64,000 bases of DNA from Atrichornis clamosus (lineage: Eukaryota; Chordata; Aves; Passeriformes; Menuridae), in assembly GCA_013400975.1 (NCBI GenBank), contig WBMZ01000167.1, positions 1-64,000 on the forward strand, in the 5' to 3' direction. The notes below the pieces were generated by a model, which worked only from the letters and a program-made list of their open reading frames with translations, was not told where the DNA came from and ran no database searches. Positions 49,921-63,891 of the stretch are shown piece by piece. The translations under genes were made by a program, and so were the position numbers. The number at the start of each line of letters is the position of its first letter. The stretch's first letter is position 1.

Positions 49921-52900
49921 TCTTTATTTTCAAGGCTAAAGGTTCTTTTAACATTCATCAAAATCAAAGTGCACCCTTGATAACACATTGAGCTGTTACT
50001 TATCTAGTACAGACTTTTTACCTTCTGCATAATATCACATTTGAGATCTCAGTTCTTCATATACAACTCATTTCATTGTGTCTGCTGTTGTTTTCACCAA
50101 GTGAATTTGCATACTTTCAGGAGAGGCTGGATGATGCCCTGAAACATATTCTTTCCATAATTCCTTTTTTTTTTTTTTAATTTTTAGAACAACAGCCTGG
50201 AGTGTTTTTGTTACTGATCCTTCTATAAAAATGGTCAAGTACCTCTTTGGCAATAGATTTGCACAGACCAATTAAGCAATCTAAGTGAAAGATTTTCAAG
50301 GGCAGAAATAGTACTTAGGTGCATAACGTGATAGACTCACTTCAAAAAATCTCTTCCCTGCATTTAAAAAATCTCCTTTTTGATAATTTTCTTTTTTTTT
50401 CCATTCTTGTTTTCACAGACAGCTTCTTTACCATACTCAGGAAAACGGTGAGTGAACCAAAGCAGCATGACAAAATGCAAACAGTACAAAGGGAAAGCCA
50501 TTCTTTTTAGAAATAAAAAGAAGCAGAGCTGTATCAACCAGCTCAGATCTGAAGGGCTTAGGAAGAGACACTGCATGAAAGCATCAACCACAAAGGTGGC
50601 AAGTGGAGAATGGTAAGGTCCTGCACATGCTCTGTGCTGCAGCTTGTGAAAACCACTGCATGCCCCTGTTGTTTAACGTGCCTTAGGTTTCTGTAAGAGA
50701 TCGGTCACCTTATTATCTAGACATCAAATACAGACTGAAGATAAACATTTACAAAGTCATAACATTAGCTCTGTTCTCATGGTTCCCTCTTTGGCCAGGA
50801 TTTTGTCTTTATGTCCTCTGGGGACAGCAGCCTCATTCCTGTACCAAAAGGCAGCATGCTTTCAGATCCCTGCAAGGGGGGTGTTAGGTGCTAATAGGTC
50901 CTGCTGTGAAAGCATGTGTAGCCACATAGAGCAGCTGTAAAGTCAAGATGCACCATCCTGCACGGAGGAGATGTAACCAGCTAGAAGGCAAGGCTGCCTG
51001 TGTGCGAAGGGAGCTTCACCACCATGCCAGCACCTCTGAGAGCTGAGTGAGTTTGAGTTTTTAATGACAGAGATTTTGCCTGTCGTCGCCCCGTTTGTGA
51101 TCCATCAAGGGAATGGTTAAGCTAACAGAGGGAAGAGATGAAGTTACTTGGTAATCACTATTGTTTATGGCCCTAGAAAGGCAGAAGATGGGACAGGTGT
51201 GACAGACATCTCCACGGATGAAGGAGGTGGGACAGGCATTTAGTAAGTCGGGATAAGAAAAGCACCTCAGCTATCTGGCACATTTTTCTGTTCCAATACT
51301 CAGTAACCACCTTCCTGTGCCTGACAGTCTCAGAAATAGAGAGAAGGGCCCAGTAAAGCTCACCTAGCTCCGGGCTCCTGCATGTCAGGTCAGATTTGAT
51401 CTTTTGGGTTAAGACTGACCTACTGAATCTCAGCCCTTACTTGTGGTAATAGTGAAAAGTGGCAGGAGAATAGCAGCAATTAGTGTAGCCTGATCTAGTA
51501 CCACAACCGTGATTATGTCACCTGTGCAGGGGCTTCCTCCCTTCTGAGCTTACCTGCACATGTGCGTGTTCTCTCTCAGGAACATACACCTTGCTCAACA
51601 GAACGAAAAATTTAAAAAACAAGGATATATCCCTCACCCAGTAGCGTAGAAATAAAAAAATCCCTTCTACCCAGAGGTTTCAAATTCCTGAACAGCCCTG
51701 AATTTGCCTTTGCTTTGTAGATAAACTACCTGTGGTGAATGGTTTCTCACTATTGTCTTCAGTAAAAAAGATAGCAAATTGACATTTGCAGTTGATGCTT
51801 CAGTGCTGAAAGGGGAGAATTTTCCTTTCAAGCACCGAAGGGGAACAGATCTCTAGAGAGTGTTGTTTTCCCCAAACACACATATCTAGTAACACCTCAG
51901 TGTGTAAAGGCTTGCTCACCTCATGTCCAGAGCAGGATTAACTATACCCTGGAGCTATGCTGACCCAGATGATCAGTTGCTGAAAACCTGGCAAAAGGTC
52001 CCATGCTGTAGGATGTCCTGCATGAGGCATAGTCAAAGCACTTTTGTGCTCAGTTAAACCTATTAATTTCCAGGAGGGCTTAATCTACTTCTGAATAGCA
52101 GGTGGGACCCTGTAATGCAGAGGTGGGCAGCAAAAGAACAAAAGAAAGCTCCTGGATGCTGGCAGCATTCTTGTGGTGTTGCCAGCAGCTGCAGACCTTC
52201 CATCACTTGCTTTCCTCACAAAATGAATCTGATTCTGCTGCTAACTGCAGAACCAAGCTGGAATCAAAGTCATTTTACCAAAAGAAGCAATACAAGAAAG
52301 AATACCTTAAAAAGCCAAGTAGGATCAGAATCCAGAGGGGAAACATGGAAGGGCACTGAGGTCTGTGTTAGCATCATCTCATAGGGCAAGGGTGTTCCTA
52401 CCCAGGTGATGGGCACCCGTATCATCAGTTCTTCTCCTTCATCCGGACAACAGTTGAAAGTTGCTTTAAGCATTTTTCTTTTGCTTCTTCACTCTTGATG
52501 CCTTGTCATTCTCTTCCATGTTGCCACTGTGAAATGAATCTTGGTTCATAGTGACAAATGTATTCCCAGCCTGGGAGGCAGATTCTGGATGTTTGGTGCC
52601 CATGTTATAGAACTCAGTATTTAGTAATGAGTACTGTGGACACTGCATTCATAAGACAGGTGGAAAAGGTGCCAATGCAGGTTAGACCTGAAGGTCTGGC
52701 TAGTTATTCATTCTCCATCAGCCCAAACAGAGTCTAGGGGAAGACAGCTGCGTATCTTCCAGCTTTTGGCTTCCAATAGACTGGCTACTTCTTAAAACCT
52801 CTTGATACTTTTAATTACTATAGACTGAATGGAAGGACTGGTCCTAGTGTAAAAGTCCCTCATTGCCCTTATGCTCCCAACAAGCACCTTGCCTCCATCA

Positions 52901-52953
52901 GCTCCAGGGAGGTTAACTCAGGCTGTGGGGAAAAAAAAAAGAAAATGAGTGGT

Positions 52954-53190
52954 GAAGGCTGGGTGAGAAAGAAAGGTGGATAGGTGAAGAGCAGGCTGGA
53001 TGGGTGAGGAGCAAGACTGGGTAGATGAGGAGGAAGGCTGGATGGGTGAGGAGGGAGGTTGGATGGGTGAGGAGGAAGGTTGATGGGTGAGGAGGAAGGC
53101 TGAATGGGTGAGGAGGAGTACTGGATGTGTGAGGAGGAGGGCTGGATGAGTGAAGAGCAGTCTGGATAGGTGAGCAGGCTGGAAGGGCAA
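52954..53190. repeat. 21-bp minisatellite
   Basis: About eleven imperfect head-to-tail copies of a 21-bp unit, typical copy GGCTGGATGGGTGAGGAGGA plus one base, with slippage at the ends. Since 21 is divisible by 3, it holds open frames on the minus strand with a repeating LLTHPAF-like heptad. These are artefacts of the repeat, not a gene. Confidence 0.93.
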
Positions 53191-53330
53191 AGAGCAGGCT
53201 GGCGCTGGAGTACGCTCTGGGGAGGCCGCTGCCGTGGGGCAGCACAACTGCCACAACCGTGAGCTTTGTCTCCTCATCAGGCGAACAGCAAAGGCTACTG
53301 ATGAACGTCCTCAATGTCTCGTTGAGGGAA

Positions 53331-53354
53331 GGCCAGGCCAGGCCAGGCCAGGCC
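53331..53354 (+). repeat. (GGCCA)n microsatellite
   Basis: Nearly five perfect GGCCA units in a GC-rich setting 140 bp after the minisatellite. Confidence 0.95.
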
Positions 53355-56300
53355 GCAGGGGAATGGTGGTGTGGCAGGGCCAGGACCAGAGCTGGGACCC
53401 CTCAGGTCTGCGCTGTGCAGCTGTTCGGAATTAACTTCTACCAGTTAATGAGCTCCTGGTAATTGCCACCCACACCAAATAACCTTTGTGAGTTTTCCTC
53501 AGCTTTCTTCTAACTGTTAGAGGGATGCAGGGGAACAACCACACTGGCTGCAGAGAAGGAATGCCTTTGGTTGACTCAAAGCCCCCAGCCAGTCAGGTTG
53601 TACTTTCCAAACCAATTTCCATTCTTATAGAGGGTTTATTTCCTTTAAGAAAAGTATTTAAAGTGAAAGTAGCTGGGGAGAGAGTATGAACACCATAGAC
53701 TCTTCCATCCCAGCCCTCTTCCAAAGCCCCGGCAGCTCCTGTGCCACTTCATTGCACTGAAGGGTCAGTTTTCCCAGGAGAACAGGCAGGAGGGACACTG
53801 AGATGACCCCATCACCCAGCCCAGCACACCGGTGCAACAGCCTGTCAGCACCCAGGTGTGCTCGTCCGCCCGGCTGCTATCCCTCATGCCTCCCGCTGTT
53901 CCTGAAAGCCGGAGCAGTGAGTGTGTCCTCTAGCTTGGCTCTTTTTTCTATTATGGCCGGAGGAACCGGGAATGGGAAGAGAAACATATTTAGAAAAAGA
54001 CAGAATAAAAGACTAAAAGAATCACCCTGCTTTTTACTTTAGGTGAGTGCATTATGTCTTGGACTGGTTTGTACAACAGATTTTGCCAACAGTACAAAAC
54101 CAGGCCAAACTGCACGGCGTACAGGAAAAAATGAGCACTAGCGCAGGCTTTTCTTATACAGGAAACCTGCGTGGGAAAGGATATGGTGTAGATCTTTTGA
54201 TGTATACACCCAGGTCAATACCAAGCTAATGAATTCTGTACATCTCACATTTTTCTTCCATCCAACGTGCGCAGTTTCTTGTAGACTAGTAAGTGCTTCC
54301 TTTAAATGCCAGTCAGGAGTGTATCCCATCGTGCGATGTGTATTTTTAAATCACTCAACATTGTTTTTTCCTGCCATCTTGTGGCAGCAGGAAAAATCAC
54401 AGTGTTTCACTAACTGCAGCACTCCCCGTTGGCCTAAGACAAGGATTGTCGGTAAAAGCAGTCTAATCTATAATTAGATTAGCTGACATCACTGGAAAAA
54501 ATTATCCTTCTTGCATATTTAAAAGCTTGACTAATTCTTCCAGCTCTACCAGTTGATCTTGTAGCAGGGGTTCTTTGGTTATCCCACAGCAAAATGTCTT
54601 GTGTTTCCTGAATGGCTGTAACAGCAAAAGAGAGTTGCATAACAGGTGAGACTTTATCATTCTATGACAAGACTTCATCAGGTGTACCCTAAATATTTTG
54701 AAGAGGGTCCTTTTTGACAGTATTGCTCTGGATCTTCATAGGTCCTTGACAAAACCACCTTTATTTCCTATCAAACCATAGGAACATCCTGTCTGATAGA
54801 CATGTAAAATTTTTCCTTTTAGTGCAACAACTACTTCTGTCTGATCTCTCAATGTAAACACCACAAAACCTGCCAAAACACCCTGCATTGTTTGCTTAAT
54901 TCTAAACCAAAACATTTTCATTATTTTGTTAAAAATGCATATGAGATTTATAGAAGACTAAATTTAGGTTCCTGGGGTTTTTCCCCTTTTCCTGCAATCA
55001 CACAGAGGTTATTTGAAAATGAATACTTGTGATTCCCACTCTTCTGCCACACTAGCTCTTCCCACATAGTTGAGCTAAAAATATGAAAATTATATATGAT
55101 AATTAAAAAAATTTAAAAGAAAAGAATGACAATATTTTCTCTTAAATGCAAAATTCAGACCCTGTAAGAAAAACTACTCACAAATTTCCAGCGTGGGAAG
55201 AGAACATAAAAAAAAGCTCTTCAAATCTTTGTTCATTTTCACTAGCATCCACAAAACTGACTGCTTGGGATGCCAGGCTATTTATAGCTCAGGTGTGGCT
55301 CCCATTACCGTTGAACCTGAGAATCTTGCAGTCCTTAATGTATTCCTGCTCACAGCAACTTTCTCAAGAAGAGGAGAGCCTTCCCAGGGCTGCACTGGAG
55401 GAACTGATTTTTGCTTTGGGAAAATGGACAGTTATGTTTGCAGCATGTTCCCAAACTGTCTATTATAAACCACCTGCAGCAGGCACAATCTCCAGCTCCT
55501 CCCTGCTACCTGTGCTCAACTCTCTCTTGGGAGCCCTGAGGCTGCTGCTTTGCTGGAGGCTCTTCTCCCCTTCATCACCCTACCTACCAGAGCCTTGGCA
55601 CCCATCTACAGCCACACCAAGCCACAGCACGAAACACCAGCAGAAAAATAGCAGCATAAAACCTGGCAAGATTAAGGTGAAAATACCCTCCAAAAACCTG
55701 CTGGCACGTAATGACCCTTGCTTCTGCCCTGCCTGACCAACTGCAAGACTCGCATCCGGGGCCTCAGTCTGGGGAGCAGGGCAGCACCACACTGGCTGCT
55801 TCTCACAGAGACATTGCAGCAGGGCCTGGCAGGGAAACTGCTTCCCACCAACCAGCAAATGCAAGGACAAGCTCTCCCAGTGACCCTGGGACTGGGCGTT
55901 CCATTGAGCAGCAGTGTGCCCCCCCTGCCCTTGACCCGTCATCCATCACAGACTGGAGAGGAAGCTGCACACGCTGCTTTGTCCACAGCCTCTGACGAGG
56001 CAGCTCCTGCTTCACTCTGATTTACCTGGAAAACCACTCACAATTTCATTTCTTCAAATTAAAGGTAAGAAATTAGGAGCAAATACTCATCAGACACATA
56101 ATCAAAAGTTTGCAAGAGGCAGTAAATCCCAGTTCTTTGTCTTAATATCTCCTTTTAGTTGTTCTCATGTGCTCATCAATGGTCAATTCCTTTGTGACAT
56201 ACAATCACAGTTCTTAAAAGATGACAATCAAAAAACAAATAATGATTTTAAAGTCAGCAATTAAAAAAATATCTAAAGAAAAACATTCCACTTTGCCCCA

Positions 56301-59300
56301 ACGAAGCTGAGAATGTCACTGGAAAGCTCTATGATGTGCCTGAAAAACTCAAGTGCCAAAATAGATCTTCTGCTGTAGGTTATTGAAGTTTGCTTTTGAT
56401 TCCACTGCAAAGAATTTGTACAGCTTTGTCAACCTTAGAGAAAGGTGCCTTTTTTTGTATGTACCCTTTCAAGCAAGGCAAAGCAAGGAGAGCACTTCAC
56501 TGCTTATGTTAAAAGTGCAGGGAGAGACAGACAACTCAAAGCTACCCCTGCCAAACCACTCAGGAATATCAAAATCCCTTTCTCATGCCTTCAAATATTC
56601 TGAAATCTTGCAAACTTGACAGCACTGTCAATTTTGTATTGACAGCAGCAGTCACACAAAAATCATTTGAGGAGTAAATCAAGGAGAAGAAAAAAAACCC
56701 CTTTAATCCACAGTCACACAAATCCATACTGCGTACAGAAGTGCAAGTGTTTTGGAGCCCCTTTTAATAGCAATACATTAACATCCTTGTTTGTCTTACC
56801 TGAAGCTTGCAAGACATTATTTCCACCCCCCCCATCTCTCAGAGCCTGGTCTCTTTGACACCATTTTAATCAGAACTGCCCATAACTTACACCTATCAAC
56901 AGCTTGTGACACCGATGAAATCCTGGCACAGCACTGGCTGTGACAGCACTCACTGAACTGTTATCAATATCAAGGTCATTTTGTTTTTCTTGCTCTCACT
57001 GCAGCTGCAGCTTCTCTGCCCTCAGGGCATGAGCTGCCCAAGAAAGCTTTCTGTCTAAGCTACTCACAAGCCGCAGCCTCTCTGCTCCATTAGTGGCGTT
57101 ATATAAGATTAGAGTGAAGTTTCTACTATTAGAAGCAGTTAGCTGCATGGTGATTGTGTGCTCCCCTGATTACAGCATACAGCACAGCTATGGCTGCTGG
57201 CAGCAGGACTTAAGACTACAGTATTTTAATTCAGGGAGAAGCATGTGTGTAGTTGAGATGAATAAAAAAATCATTCGTTTTCGGGGGCTTGAATTCCTTG
57301 CTGTGGTACCCTGGACAAGAATGCCCCAGAGGAGAAATAAAGGGGAAAGCATCACCGTAGGCTTGACAGATATCCACAGACAGTCGGAAATTGTGGTAGG
57401 AGCCTGTGGAGGGCAGTGCTGTCTTGCTGGGAATGGTGCATTGAATAGCTCAGAGATGCCAGCTGCTAAGGTAATACTTCTTTTTTTATCTCCTTTGAAT
57501 CTGAAAGCTGCAGATGAAAAAGCTGTCGTCATGCCACAGCCATGACCTGTCACTGCAAGCAGGACTCTCCATTTCCAACCAATGCATCCATTTTTAAACC
57601 ATCCTTTCCTGCAGTGTTAGCCCTCTGCATGGGCAAATGCCTCTTCCTAGACTGCATGGCTCTCAAACAGGAGGGTTGGGGGAGGCAGGAAGGGGAGCAA
57701 GACGAAGGTTCTCCCCTCTTGGAATGACAAGAGTTTTGGGAAAATATTCAAATCCATTCCATTGCAAAGAAGAGGAAATGCTCTCCAGGAGCACTACTGT
57801 GAGGTAGCAGTAACACCCTCTCCCCAAGAAACGGCAAGGCACATGTGAAGCTCCCTGCATTGGGCCTGAGCTCAGCAAGCTCTGCCCCTCCTGGGAGCTT
57901 GTCTTGCCCAAGGGCAACAGTGGCTGTGTGACCTGGGATGGGGCTGCTGGAAGGTGCTGTGCAAAAGCAAGTAGTGGGAGGCCTTGCTGGGGCTCCTCAC
58001 ATCCCTCAGGAGCCCCTCTGAGCTGAGATGCTTGGGCTCCATCTACACCTGCATGCCTGTGTCTGGCCATGCACTCCCTTGTTTTCCCACATCACCTGGG
58101 ACCTGCCTCACCACCAGAAGCTCTCCTGGCTATCGCAACCCTGCCTGAGGCTGACTGCCCTCAGCTGTCCTGCCCTGTGACTGCTCCCACTACTGAAATG
58201 GCCTTGTGCGTTCCTGCCATCCCCAGGTGGACACAACTCCTGTGGGGCAATGGCAGCAGCCCCTCCAGCCCCACGGGCAGCCCTGCGCAGGAACAGGAGG
58301 GCTCACAGAGGAAGGAGCCTTTAGCTTTCCAGCCCAGCTCAGGCTCCCTGCAAGGCTCCCTACCTTCCAGCTCAGTTTGGATAAGTGAGAGGGCCCCATC
58401 ATAAATGTACAAGGCCGGATGTGAACGGAGATGTCAGGAGGGAGACCAAGCGGTGAAGAGGTGTGAAGACTCAGATTTTCTCCCACCCTGTAAAACACGG
58501 TTGCCAGTGTATGGTGAGGGGCATCTGCAAACTGAACTGGGCTGGGCTCGGCTGAGGGGGAAGTCATGGAGGAGGCTTGCAGGGCTGCTCCTGCTCTTTC
58601 CTGAGACTGCGGTTAAAGGGAGGGCTGTGTTTTCCAGAGCCCTTGATCTGGCATCTTTCCCAGGTAGTAAATTCTCTTAAAAACTGAACCAAACAGAGCT
58701 TTAATTGTACATGCTGCTTTTCTCTTCACTCCAAAATAATGGCGATGGCATTAATACATTGCTGCATTAAACACATACCCACACTGAAGCTGAGGGACCG
58801 ATTCTGCTCTCCATTATTCAGGGGCACTGCCTCTGGTGAGGCAGATCAGAGTTTGAACAGCGAGCCGGAGCAATGAACTTCTACAATTCCCTGTTTGACT
58901 ATGGGCAAAATAAAAGGCCATAATATATGATGCAGTCAGCCAAGAAAGCAATATTGCTCTGCCATGTGCATGGTCTACACTGAGACAAGTCCGGGATCTC
59001 ATTTCTGAATTCCCATAGGTGCCTCATTTAAACCATCAGCCATAACCTGCTTCTCATTTTCAATACCACTTGGTATTAGAGCTGCAGTGAACTGCTGGTG
59101 AGAGATTCTAATTCCTGCAAACATGCCCCTGTAGGCTTGCAAGGAAAACAGAGAGTTCCCCTCTCGGTTGCCTGCTAGGTTCCCATCTGGCTGTTTTAAC
59201 TTTGCTATTGCTTTTAAATGTGCCTGTTTCTGCACACGAAGCTTTCAGTTCCACCTCAAGAGACTCCTGGGTTCTCTTAATGTCAGATTCTGACCAAAGT

Positions 59301-62300
59301 GTAGAGACACAGACTGGGTCTTCTTAACAAAAAGGAAGATCATATTTCACATTACAGTATCTGAAAGATTAATTCCACTAACGTGATCATTTCCTTGTGA
59401 ACCACACTTCTTTCCATCTGGATTTTTCCATCAGGAGGACAAAGAGCCATAGTGTTAAGCACTACCTGAGAGGAAAGAGCAAGGAGTGTAAAGGATGAGT
59501 GTAGAGATTCTTGCTGAGAGAAAAGAGAAGAAAAAACAGAGTAGACAGCAATTTCAAATGCGTCAAGAGGCTGCTTTTTTTTTTCCTTCCACATGAATTG
59601 TATTCTGACCTGTGCTTTGGAATTTTGAACCATTTAGTTTGTCAGGTTTTTGATTCAAGGAATTTAGGATATTTGGCTGCAGGAGCTTTCTGTATTGTGT
59701 TATTGTTAGGTAGTGTTTGTGCTGTTGTAGTAACCACAGGCCCTACTGTGCCTGAGGCTTTCAATAATCCCATGTAAGGACTTGTTATTGAAAGATACCT
59801 GTCCTCATCTGGGCTATCAGCATAACCACAGGCAGAGTTGTGCCAGCTAGGAAGGTGCTAGCAAAAGGGAAAGAGGAAAGATGATTGGGGTCCAACTAAT
59901 GCCCTGCCAGACTCCTCTTGGGACTCTGGATATTAATTTAGTCTCTCTACAGCTCAATTTGGTCTTGAGGAGACAAGGGAACAACTATGGCAAGATGGCA
60001 GGAGGCTTCCCTCTGTTACAGAAGTGAAAATTAAGCCTAAGCAAATAGGTGGCTACTCACTCTGTGTTCATTTTTAGTTAAATAAAACATATTTTTCTCA
60101 ACCAGGAACAAGCTATTTCATCTTGTTTTAATTTTTAAAAAGTTTTTATGCAATGCAGCAATACAAATTCCAAAACAAAGTAACTCTGAATAGGAAAATG
60201 GAGATGGTCATTTTTTTGGAAATAACAACATTAACTATTTCAAATCTACGATATTGGAGTGTTTGCTTTTTTACCCCCCAAATTTTGCTGAGGTTTTTTT
60301 CCATAGGAATCTGTAAATGCAAGACAAATCTGTTAAATGCTTTAGCCAATTCAAGTCACTGGGGGTTTGTGTGACGTTTTTTTTCTTTTCTTTGCCAGAA
60401 AAATCTTCAATAGAAAATGACAATTTTTTCTTGCATAGGGAAAGAAATTTAAAAAAGAAAACCAAACCAGAAAGCTTTCCAGACTGTAGTACTCAAGTGG
60501 CCAGGCAATTTTGGGGAGATACAAAGCTCCACTAGGTTGTTGTAGACAAGGTCCTGGCTGACCAGGTCTCTTAGGAGCTGCACCCAGCTGCATGCAATCA
60601 GCATGGAGTCACCCACAGGCCTTCCTGGGTGCTCCCTGCAGCCAGGCAATGCCACCCATGACCACCTCCAGCCTGGGCTTTCAGGGCAGCTCCTGCACCC
60701 CTGGGTAAATCCAGGCTCCACAACTCAGACAGGGAACCAAGCAGGCCCTGGCCATTTGGGGTGCACCCCAGTGTTCCAGGTGTTTGGGAACTGATGCAGA
60801 ATGACAAAACAGTTTTAAAGCTTGTGCTACCTTGTATTCACTGGATTGCCCTTAAAATGTCTGTCCAGCCTCAAAAGTCTGCCATAGGTAGAATGGGTTT
60901 TTTTTGTTTCTGTTGTTTTATTTTTAACCAGGAAAAAAAAAAACCAACGGGGAAAGATGGAAAGAAAGAATCTAATGAGATGGCTACAGTTTAAAAGTGA
61001 TCCTATCCAACTTGCATGCTCTAGGTCTCTGCTGAAAATGTTAGTGACCTTGTAAGACAGATTTTTCTTCCTCAGGTACAGGGATTCCTGCCCTCCTGCA
61101 GTCACTGGCTGTTTTGAACTGGAGCAGCTTCTGGGAGTCACCCAGAGGGAGAGCTTAGAGAAATGAAACCAGTGGCAGCACTTTTTCTAGCTCTGCAGTG
61201 TCTTAAAGTAGAAGGTGGGCAGAAACCCTTAGCAAAGTCCCTGGCCTTCAATTAAAAATTCATATTGCTTTTCTCATTCGTTCAATCATCTGCTGTGGCT
61301 GTTTCCAAGCATACTCCAAAGGCCATGTGGAGCAATTCCATTTCAAGGCCAGTGCAGCACAGACGGGAGCAATGGTCTTGGGAGGAGCTGTGCTTGTGTT
61401 GACACAAGGAGCTCATTTGTCTGGCCTTAGTCATGTGAACAAAACAATGCTGGCACATTTTTTGGAAAGAGGATTGCTGTATGAAAGGGAGCTCTGTTGC
61501 AAAGCATCTTCCGGGCTGCAAAGGCTGGAGTCACCTGCAAAGTGTCACTGGCACCAAAATGATTCAATTCTTGGAGAACCTCCTCAAAGTCATGTCTTGA
61601 ACATGAGGCCTCACAATCTAATTCTCTCTGCTCATCACCTCCATTACTGTAACTAGCTGAGAGGCTACAACAGAAGTTTAAAGCCATGGGGGCTAGGAGA
61701 AGCGAAAGTTTGGTATCCATCTGCTCACCTCCACAACTTCAGCCCTTAAGCATCTGCAGCAACTCAGAGTCAGCCACACTTCTTGAAAATGAGCCTGTGA
61801 TCTTATGAATCTCTTGATGTAGAAGCTGTATTATCCTTTTCTTGATTTCCTTTTACTGCTTCAGCTTAACGTTCTGTGTCGGTGAAAGTACAAACAGGTC
61901 ATCATGAAGATGCTGGCAGTATCTCTTGAGCAGAGTGCATGACTTTCACAAGGCAGTAAAACTGGTAGGGCAGTGCACAATATCTGTTTCTGTGCTATTC
62001 TTCATGCTAATCTGTGCTAGGATTGCACAACATACTCCTTTACCAAAGCTCTTGATGTTACATTATCTGCCCTGAAAAATTCATAGGCTTTTATCTCTGT
62101 ATTCCTCTCTACTTCCCTTCAGTTCTTTTCCTCCATCATTAAAAGTAAAACCAGTCATCTTTTTTCTATCTCTCTCATAACTTTTACTGTGCTTTTCATA
62201 TCTTGCTTATTAAGTAGTTACCCTAGGGAAACTTCCTTCTTATTGGAACATACAAAAAGCTGTAACTGCACTTAACATTTGTGGGGAGGAGGAGGGAGGA

Positions 62301-63891
62301 AGGAGCAAGGGAAGCAAATTTAGGCTGAGGTCACAGAAATACATGTGGTGTGTTCAGTAATGTGCCTCACATCATCTCCACTTCTTTTTCCATAAGCAAA
62401 AAGATATTCTCCCTTGTTTTCTGCTTATTCTCCAAATCAGCCTACACTGTTAAAAATAACATACATGGACAAAATTGTTTTAGGAGCAACATCCACCTGG
62501 CTGCTGCTGCTGTGGGGCTGGGGACAGACTACATGGCTTCCTAAGGTACCATTTGCACTTGTTTTCTGAAGTTGCTGAGAAAATAAACCCAAACTTTAGA
62601 TTTAGGTATTCAGGTATTAGAGTGAAAGCTGATGCCACATCAGAATAAACACTATCTACCCTACTTTGGGAAGAGTTCTAGTGTGGCTTCTGCATTGATT
62701 ATGACTAATATCAACAAGAAACCAAACAAAGCTCATCAATATTTTCTGGGAGCAAAAACAGCAATTCAGAATAATGAGATCCTAGCAGGAGAAATCTCCT
62801 AAAGTTTCAGAGAAGGGACTGCTTGGATATCTTCACATTCTTGCTCTTGACTGAGCTCTGCTTCCTGTTGTACCAGCTGGCCTGAGCTTCCTGGGTCTAA
62901 ACCAGCAAACAGCATTGCAAAAGGGCTGCCCACATTCCACTGCGTGATCTGTGAGCGTTCCAGGTCTCTGATCTCACAGATCTGGGAAGGAGCCCTAGAT
63001 GGGATTCTCAACAGCCCAACAACGCCAGAACTTTTAGCTCTATAATTTCAAAAATTATCTTTTTTCTCACATCCTGGGTAAGTACCCTGCCACTCAGACA
63101 AGAGAAGTGCCTCTCTATGGAGGGAAATAGCTATCACATTATTTACACAAAATGGAACAGCTCCCAGAGGAGAGACTGATGACTGATCCAGATAGGCACA
63201 AGAACTCCAGTATAGCTAAGTGTCCAGGGATATTCTACTGAGAAGGAGAAAAAACTAGTTCAAGTCCTCTCAATTTCTATTTCTATACATACAGACATAT
63301 ATATATGTTTTTATATGCATGTAAAAATCCATTCATTTGTATACCTGTATGTAGATGTATACATGTGTTTAAGTACTTCACTAAATAAAACTGAATGCAC
63401 ATATATGTGTATTCACATACACCATACAAATCTCTCTCATATACACATCCTAAGATTCCCACCTTGACTCTAGAAGCTTTGTAAGTATGTCAGTTTAACG
63501 ATGCTTTCTTCCAAAACTTCCAGTTTTAACTAATCAGAATCAAGTGTGCACAAACACTCTGGTAGCTCTTCAACAAAAAGAGAAACGATACCTGTACCTC
63601 CAAGGTTCAGTCAGTCTGCCCTCAGGTGGTGCAGAATGTTCTTTACCAACAGCATTACTTGACAAGAAATTAAATCATATCATTTTATGCAGCTTTCTCA
63701 GGGGAGAAATTACATGCCTGTAGAGTCCTACTCCTGAGTCAGTCCTTCTCTCTGGATGCTTTTAGCAACACCTGCAGGCCTTGCTGCACACACTAGTTAT
63801 AATAATGTAATGCTATTTGGAGGGTAATGAACAGGACTACTTTCTAGGGAATATTATTTCTGTATGAAAATTTCCTCTTGATTCATTTCAG

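Larger units (their letters stand above)
48291..63891. other. Large region without recognised genes
   Basis: About 15.6 kb between the decayed phosphatase and the candidate exon at the window end. It contains a 21-bp minisatellite (52954-53190), a GGCCA pentamer repeat (53331-53354), an AT-rich ATAT tract near 63290-63420 and a possible regulatory patch (49670-49920). The longer open frames (55146-55736, 196 codons; 57093-57545, 150 codons) show no domain, no family I recognise, and no supporting splice structure. I searched by eye for DUSP29 exons (EVWPKLYIGD, LNAAHG, HCVMGRSRS) and found none here. Confidence 0.55.

Noticed and set aside
52913..53314. 133-codon minus-strand frame with LLTHPAF repeats
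   Set aside because: It is the translation of the 21-bp minisatellite; the repeat length being a multiple of three keeps it open.
55146..55736. 196-codon plus-strand open frame
   Set aside because: No recognisable domain, no upstream promoter or splice signals I could support, and unremarkable composition. Probably chance, though a lineage-specific transcript cannot be excluded by eye.
57093..57545. 150-codon plus-strand open frame
   Set aside because: No motif or membrane pattern of a known family, and the opposite strand is open over much of it too.
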